A stretch of DNA of 64,000 bases, taken from the NCBI RefSeq assembly GCF_029852145.1, contig NC_079979.1, positions 1,458,501-1,522,500 on the forward strand, in the 5' to 3' direction. The number at the start of each line of letters is the position of its first letter. Within the stretch, counting starts at the first letter, position 1. The stretch comes from Microplitis mediator. Lineage: Eukaryota > Arthropoda > Insecta > Hymenoptera > Braconidae. Position numbers and translations under genes: made by a program. Positions 58,400-64,000 of the stretch are shown one piece after another. The notes under the pieces are model-generated. The model was given only the letters and a program-made list of their open reading frames with translations. It made no database searches and was not told the DNA's origin.

Positions 58400-59300
58400 T
58401 CACTTACTTTTTGGAATACTTAAAGTCAAATTGTTGTCAACACTTACAAAGTGACACTTGTGACTTTCTGGCGCCAACTTAAATATTATTGAAGATTGAG
58501 GAATTATTTTTACAGTATATTTACTTAGATTAACCTAGATCTATTTAGATTTATCTAAATCTACTTCGACCCACTACTGTTATCGTTTTTGAGTAATTAG
58601 CACTTTAATGACTTCTTGTCTTATAAACATCAAACGATCAAATTAATGTCATTGAAGTAGAGATTGGGACAGCCGGTTCGAGTTTCTTACAATCATCCCA
58701 AGATTACAATCCTACTGGCCTCATATTCTATTTAATGCTGTTCGATTCTCCCACTACTTGATCTAGTAAAAATTATTTTTTGGAGCCAGTTGAACCACTA
58801 TATAATAAACGACCGGCTAATCATCGAATCATTAAGTTTGTTTACTATTGAGAATCAATAACAACTGGACTGATGTAATTACTTAAAATTTTTTATTCTA
58901 CTAAAATAAACGCATGTATCTGCATATTATTTAACAATTACCTCCTACTATATTTTTTTTAATTACATCGTTAATGATCTCAGTTGGGCAAAACTTACAT
59001 AAATTTCATTATTATGATTTATAACTGTTGTAGAATTTATTGAACGCATTGATATCCGAAGGCAAGGAAAAAATCAGTAGCTGTACTACTATTGGCTAAT
59101 CTTATCTCAATAACCAGTGAGTAAATAATTTACAAATTATCACTATAGCTGCCATTTTTTTACAAATGGGCTATTGCAGGCATTAGAGTACTTTAAGAGT
59201 TTGAATAAGTTTTATCGTAATTCCAGAAGAAATAGAATAGATCCATTTCAACCGAAATTTCAAAATGCTCGCACTGCTAGAGCTGGCCAAGTTACTTTAT
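58400..59300 (+). promoter_or_regulatory. Promoter and leader exons of the ankyrin gene at 60767 (copy 3)
   Basis: TATATAATA at 58799-58807; the first donor reads GCATGT instead of GTATGT (58912). The second leader exon is at 59034-59116 with donor GTGAGT. The conserved block upstream of the TATA (ATTAGCACTTTAATGACTTC, CCCAAGATTACAATCCTACT) is shared with the other three copies. The third leader acceptor is not certain. Confidence 0.55.
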
Positions 59301-59352
59301 ATTCATTCTAGAGAATATATACATATTTGCAACAAAAAAGTTTATTATCTTC

Positions 59353-59981
59353 CCCGTGTAAAAAAAATTCGTTCAAAAAAGATTCCAAAAAAGTACCGCA
59401 TGTGGAACTTCTAAACATGAGACAGATTAGAACTTCGAATGGAACTTTTTTGGAACGTTAGTAATTTTGATGGAAAAAAAAAGTTTTTATGAGCAAATTT
59501 AGAGTCAAAAAAGGACGTTCTTGAAAGTTTTTGGAATTTTATGGACGTTTTTTTTAGTTCTATAAAAAATTCAAAAGTAGTGATTTTTGAACTGTTTTGG
59601 AATGCCTTTTTAAGTCCATAAAAAAGTCAAAAGTGGTGATTCTGGAACTTTTTTGGAATGTTTTTGGACTGTCTATTTTAGTTCTATAAAAGGTTGTAAA
59701 GTAACGATTTTTGGACTATTTTTGAATGTTTTTGGAACATCTTTTTTAGCTTCCGAAAAATGTCAAAAGTGGTGATTATGGAACTTTTTTAAAATGTCCA
59801 TATAAAATTCGAAAAACTTTCCAAGAACGTCCTTATTTGACTCTAAATTCGCTCATAAAAACTTTTTTTTTACCATCAAAATTACTAACGTTCCAAAAAC
59901 GTTCTAATCTGTCTCATGTTAAGAAGTTCCACATGCGGAACTCTTTTGGAATCTTTTTGGAACGAATTTTTTTTACACGGG
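59353..59981. mobile_element. Foldback element of GGAACTTTTTTGG units, complete copy
   Basis: CCCGTGTAAAAAAAATTCG at the left and CGAATTTTTTTTACACGGG at the right. Arms of TTCCAAAAAAGT/ACTTTTTTGGAA. It lies between the leader exons and coding exon of the ankyrin gene at 60767. Confidence 0.8.
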
Positions 59982-60054
59982 TCCTGGAAAATTGAGGTTC
60001 CTAAGCCTAACTTTTTCTTTCATTACCCTAGTAGCGCTGTCATAAGTCGTGCCT

Positions 60055-60500
60055 TATCAAAAACACCCATCTGGGAATCCAGCCTAGATCCTACGAGGGT
60101 TCCTACATGGTGTTTTTGGATAGATTCCCATTTGGTTTTCAATAGGAACCCAGCATAGTTTTCAATATGAATGTTCTCATGAGTTCCTATGGGAATCCAT
60201 ACCATGCCAAATCCATATGGAAATCTAGTAGATCGAATCGAACGGAATATAGTATAGTGTCGAATAGCTCAACTGGAAGAGCACTCGGCGTGATACCGAA
60301 TTGGTCTGGGTTCGATTCCCAGTTCGGGCTATCTATATTTTTCTCAATTAATCTATAAATTGTCTTATTGAGAAGGTTATTTGCATGTTTCCATGTTCAG
60401 GTTTCCACTATATTCAAATCCAGTAGAGATTCCCATGAGTATTTTTACGATGATTTCCCATGGGAGTCTACACCCTATCAAAATCTAGATTGGAATCTTG
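60055..60500. repeat. CATATGGGAATCC-type dispersed repeat
   Basis: GGGAATCCATACCATGCC and related units, like 39880 and 44795. The tRNA-like unit at 60258 lies inside. Confidence 0.45.
60258..60330 (+). tRNA. tRNA-like gene or tRNA pseudogene
   Basis: A-box TAGCTCAACTGG and B-box GGTTCGATTCC are both perfect, the D stem (GCTC/GAGC) and T stem (CTGGG/CCCAG) pair fully, and a T5 run follows. Defects: the first acceptor pairs are mismatched, the anticodon stem has one mismatch, and position 33 is G instead of T, leaving TGA at the anticodon place without the long arm expected of tRNA-Ser. The isotype is therefore uncertain and it may be transcribed but not functional. Confidence 0.45.
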
Positions 60501-60766
60501 TATAGATTAGGAATTAGGAAAATTTACGAAAAGCATCACGTTATTGATACAACTACCATAAAACGTGTATGTGTTTTCATAAACTTTCTTGGAGTACGAT
60601 AACTAATTTAGTGATTTATTAAAATTATTTGTAATTTCTGTTAAGATGATATACCTCTTGAGTTAATTAATAAATTAATCTTATTACAAATACTGATTTG
60701 AAGGGTATTAATTAATCAATTTTTTGTTAAAAGGGTGCTGACTTAAAAGCTCAAATTGGTGGTAAA

Positions 60767-61669
60767 ATGTCATTTACTTATTTTCAATTAAAACGCCGCA
60801 ATCAGAATATAGTTATTTTCGAAGACTATTGTTCAGTCGGGCCAAAATTACATGAAGCTATTGCTAATAAAGACACTGAATTGGTTATGAAATTGATAGA
60901 TGATGGTGTTGATATAGAAGCTATACATCAAAATCAAACACCACTTTTCAGAGCTGTCTGTGAAAGCCAAATTGAAATAGTCAAACATCTTGTAGAGAAA
61001 GGTGCCAATGTAAAGGCTACTTGTGAAGAAGAAACATTACTTTCGGCGGCTGTTTCTCATGGTCGAATCAAAATAGTCCAACATCTTGTAGAGTATGAGG
61101 CTCATGCAGTGGCTTCTTGTGAAGAAGAAACATCACTTAAGGCTGCTTCTCAAGATCGGATTGAAATAGTTAAATATCTTATAGAGAATGGCGCCGATAA
61201 AAATGATATAGTCGGTAATCAAAATCTGATCTTCAGGGTTGTTCTTCATGGTGAAATCGAAATGGTTGAATATCTAATAAAAGAGGGTTATTGCCAAGTC
61301 AATGATATATATAATAATCATATCCTATTGAATATCGCTGTAAATAAGGATAGACTTGAAATGGTTAAATGTTTAGTGGAGAACGGCGCTGATGTTAACA
61401 GTTTCGATGGTAAGACACCAATAACTTTGGCTGTTGAGTTGGGTCGAATCGAAATAATTAAATATCTTATAGAAAATGGTGTTAATTTAAATCCTGATAA
61501 AGGCGAACCGCCAATAATTGCGGCTATTCGTAGAAGTAGCTTAGACTTAGTAAAATTGCTGGTCGATAATGGTGCTAATGTAAAAGCTACTTACAAAAAC
61601 AAAAGTGCAATGGCATGGGCTGCTCCTAAGAGCCGCGAAATGTGGGATTATCTTGAAAAGAAACTATAA
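60767..61669 (+). CDS. Ankyrin-repeat protein, 300 residues
   Basis: One uninterrupted coding exon. Residues 1-25 are a short N-terminal extension. Eight full ankyrin repeats follow at about 26-57, 58-89, 90-121, 122-152, 153-185, 186-216, 217-247 and 248-279, plus a partial capping repeat to the end. Repeat hallmarks (TPL or equivalent, I-E-I-V-K-x-L, G-A-N/D-V) are clear. No signal peptide or membrane segment. Related to the protein at 54746 but with two or more extra repeats; the two genes share promoter cassettes and plus orientation. The start is the first in-frame ATG; the next Met is far inside the first repeat. Likely an intracellular binding protein; the partner is unknown. Confidence 0.85.
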   Translation: MSFTYFQLKRRNQNIVIFEDYCSVGPKLHEAIANKDTELVMKLIDDGVDIEAIHQNQTPLFRAVCESQIEIVKHLVEKGANVKATCEEETLLSAAVSHGRIKIVQHLVEYEAHAVASCEEETSLKAASQDRIEIVKYLIENGADKNDIVGNQNLIFRVVLHGEIEMVEYLIKEGYCQVNDIYNNHILLNIAVNKDRLEMVKCLVENGADVNSFDGKTPITLAVELGRIEIIKYLIENGVNLNPDKGEPPIIAAIRRSSLDLVKLLVDNGANVKATYKNKSAMAWAAPKSREMWDYLEKKL

Positions 61670-61916
61670 GAGATGGAATCACATCGTCGTGGAGGAACCG
61701 GATATCATCGTAGATGTTTTTGAATGAAGGCTACCTTAGTACCCTAGTGAAGTTTGTAAGGAAGTTTTAAGTAGATCTGCGTCTTCAGTCTTCAGTAAAT
61801 CTCCACCATCAGTCTTAGACAAGTTCGAGGCAAGATACTTTCGTAATATACCTTGAGTAAATCTGTACTATAATTTGCTCAAGACGGATTAGCTTCGCGA
61901 GCCAAGCCTATTCTTA

Positions 61917-62223
61917 CAGCCGACTCTGTCTAAAGGTTCTCTGCCTAAAGGTTCCCTCTGTCTATAGGTTCCAGGATACATTGCTTAAAGGTTCCCGGAT
62001 ATTCCCCCACCTGCTTTGTCGGGTGACGAATCACAATTCAGTTTTCGAGCGCTAACTTTAAATGCACGTTTTTTTGAGGTTATGTTTACTGCGCAATGTG
62101 TTCGTTTCAGCGTGCGCCTCGGCGCTCGAGGGGAATATATTGTAGGGGAAGTGCTAATGTTGGGGAGGGAACCTTTAGGCAATGGTCCTGTCCTGACGTA
62201 GAACCTTTAGACAGAGTCGACTG
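61917..62223. mobile_element. TA-flanked MITE with CAG...CTG ends
   Basis: TA|CAGCCGACTCTGTCTAAAGG at the left and CCTTTAGACAGAGTCGACTG|TA-type at the right, with repeated AAAGGTTC/GAACCTTT inside. TA duplication and CAG termini fit a Tc1/mariner-type non-autonomous element. Locally less AT-rich. Overlapping frames on both strands are not genes. Confidence 0.7.
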
Positions 62224-62225
62224 TA

Positions 62226-62921
62226 CCTGGGTTCTTCAGTTGGTATAATAACGTAATATTTTGAGGTTCACTCCACGTTTATATGTTTTCGTTGAGATAA
62301 AATTAAAAATGACATTGACAAATCAAACAGTGGAAACTTAAATTACTAGTTATGTAGGATATATTAAATAAATTTAATTTTAAGATTAAAAGTCATCGAG
62401 ATCGACTATGCGTATGCAAGTGCCCTCTCTAAAATGATTACTACATGCATAACCATCACAACCACAATGATAACGGCCAGAAAGTTCACACTAACAGAAA
62501 AATTTATTTCGATAATAAATAAAAATCAATTGTTCTAAAAATTTTATTTCTAGTTGATGAAATTTTCATTTTATTTTCTTCCAGTAGAAACTAGAAGAAG
62601 TTTTTTCCGATTTTTAAAGTATACGTTTTCATTGGAAATTTGAATCTCTACAAAAAAAAAAATGATGCGAGTTTGTAAATTTCAAATTTTAAAAGTTAGA
62701 GGATTATATTAAAAATTTAATTCAACGTATTTTCGCGGATTTAGAAAAAATTCGATGCAACTTTTTAAATTTCCACATTGGGATCTAGGCTGGTTTCCCA
62801 TATGGATATTTTAGATAGAGTAGCGAAATGTTGAGTATAAGCTTATTATCGGAATCACCCTAGGATCAAGGATCTGTTTACATGGGGGCCGAGGCCACAG
62901 CCACACCCTTGTAGGAAAAAA
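62226..62921. other. No gene seen
   Basis: AT-rich spacer after the ankyrin gene and MITE; AATAAA at about 62365. Confidence 0.45.
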
Positions 62922-63095
62922 AATATTGACAACGGGGCCAGTCTTGGCACAATACTGGGCTACCGAGGCTCGGCCTCCCAAGGTTGGTCCGAGATCCAAC
63001 CAACGTTGAAGTGACGAGTCTTGGTTTGCCAGTCTTGGGCCAAGATTTAGCTATTATACAAGTGACAAGCCTTGGTTTACCAGTCTAAATAACAA
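62922..63095. repeat. CTTGGCCCAAG dispersed repeat, inverted copy
   Basis: Reverse complement of 36830-37025 (ATTGACAACGGGGCCAGTC, GTTGGTCCGAGATCCAACC). Confidence 0.65.
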
Positions 63096-63123
63096 ATGGT
63101 ACCTAAAAACCCCTGGCTTCTGT

Positions 63124-63210
63124 GAATAGCGTAACAGCCTAGTGGATAAGACGCTTGCCTAGCAGTCATGAAGGACCAGGTTCGAGACCCAGCAAATGCA
63201 AAAAAAAAAA
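63124..63210 (+). mobile_element. tRNA-derived retroelement (short SINE or tRNA retropseudogene)
   Basis: A-box-like CAGCCTAGTGG at 63135-63145 and B-box GGTTCGAGACC at 63179-63189 at tRNA-like spacing, directly followed by a run of eleven A at 63200-63210. Stems do not pair well enough for a working tRNA; the A tail suggests retroposition. Confidence 0.45.
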
Positions 63211-63339
63211 TTAGTTTCATCGATCCACCTGATTTCTCTGTGTACAAATTTATTTCCATATGTTACCATCACGCACATGTCTACTAATATTTTTTTTTTT
63301 TTAATTTATTTTTAATAAGCATAGGTGCTTATTTAGCAA

Positions 63340-63540
63340 CAATCTTGGCACAATACTTATTCTAAGTCTTGGCACAATACTAACATTCAGTACTGACACA
63401 GTACTGATTTTCAGTCTTGGCAGGAAGTTATCATTTGTATGCTTAGACGGACTTGGGCCAAGCTTGGATTTCAAGCTTTCCCCAGAGTTGATAAGTCTTG
63501 CGCCAAGCCTCGGCCAAGCTTGGGCCTATTGTTTCTTCCT
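63340..63540. repeat. TCTTGGCACAATACT and GCCAAGCTTGG repeats
   Basis: Several short units related to the CTTGGCCCAAG repeat at 62922. No coding sequence. Confidence 0.45.
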
Positions 63541-63639
63541 ATATGGGCATGGGACTAATTAGCGCCAACTTTTTGACGAAAATCTGGTGATATCAGGGCC
63601 AAGATGTCATCAACTGTCTACAAAAATTTAGTAAAAGTT

Positions 63640-64000
63640 TACTTGGAAACTATTCAAGGGGATCGTTTATCAGTAATTGATATAAATACTATTAAAGATT
63701 AATAAATTCTTGCCACAGTGTATTTACTTAAATTAACCTAAATCTACTTCGACCCACTACTATTATCTCCTTTGTGTAATTAGCACTTTAATGACTTCTT
63801 GTCTGATAAACATCAAACGATCAAATTAATGTCATTGAAGTAGAGATTGGGACAGCCGGTTCAAGTTTCTTACAATCATCCCAAGATTACACTCCTACTG
63901 CCCTCATATTCTGATTAATGCTGTTCGATTCTCCCACTACTTGATCTAGTAAAAATTATTTTTCGGGGCTAGTTGAACCACTATATAATAAACGACCGGC
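63640..64000 (+). promoter_or_regulatory. Ankyrin-family promoter, copy 4, cut by the window edge
   Basis: Near-identical to 58490-58820, up to TATATAATA at 63982-63990. The window ends ten bases after the TATA. An ankyrin gene is predicted about 1-2 kb further right. Confidence 0.6.

Noticed and set aside
62016..62201. Overlapping frames of about 60 codons on both strands
   Set aside because: They lie inside the TA-flanked MITE, whose inverted repeats and higher GC content explain the lack of stops.

Overview
The window is eukaryotic, strongly AT-rich, intron-containing DNA that is poor in genes and packed with repeats. Spliced genes with GT-AG introns, AATAAA signals, TATA-type promoters, a TTAA-flanked piggyBac-like element, many TA-flanked foldback elements and pol III tRNA-like units point to an insect. 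Small spliced cystine-knot genes sit beside ankyrin-repeat genes. These two families also recur together in parasitoid wasps and their polydnaviruses, so a hymenopteran parasitoid is my best guess. That identification is inference; nothing here names the species, and no viral replication or structural gene is visible.

Two gene families are supported. Family 1 encodes secreted, knottin-like cysteine-rich peptides of 50-61 residues. Intact or nearly intact genes lie at 444-693, 22608-23222, 41815-42075 and 47500-47742 (+). Decayed copies lie at 4186-4500 (+) and 4846-4991 (-). In every intact gene the signal peptide and first cysteine are on one exon, a phase-0 intron follows, and the remaining cysteines are on the next exon. 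The genes at 41815 and 47500 also have an upstream 5'UTR exon with a TATATAAATA promoter, and their long first introns have collected repeats. Family 2 encodes ankyrin-repeat proteins at 54746-55420 and 60767-61669. Each is preceded by a conserved promoter and leader-exon cassette. A third cassette at about 37.1-38.1 kb has no gene after it, and a fourth runs off the right edge, which predicts another ankyrin gene just outside.

Layout. 0-6.5 kb: a knottin gene, foldbacks, two knottin pseudogenes and a relic inverted knottin intron. 6.5-22 kb: diverged spacer units carrying CTCF-like motifs, several foldbacks, a TATA-driven leader with AAGTGTTCTCACACTT repeats, and a piggyBac-like MITE. 22-23.4 kb: the second knottin gene. 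23.4-40 kb: spacer units, MITEs, a block duplicated at 49.5-51.3 kb, long inverted repeats and the orphan ankyrin promoter. 40-48 kb: two paralogous knottin genes separated by a CCAGTG element expanded into a 243-bp tandem array. 48-54.5 kb: foldbacks, the duplicated block and an ankyrin promoter. 54.7-61.7 kb: the two ankyrin genes. 61.7-64 kb: a TA-flanked MITE, a tRNA-derived unit and the start of the next ankyrin promoter.

Most of the remaining sequence is self-complementary. Many foldback families share the termini CACGGAAA or CCCG(C)ATGAAAA with 2-bp TA-like target duplications, and they are often nested in one another. Most short open reading frames in the window are by-products of these palindromes and are not listed as genes.
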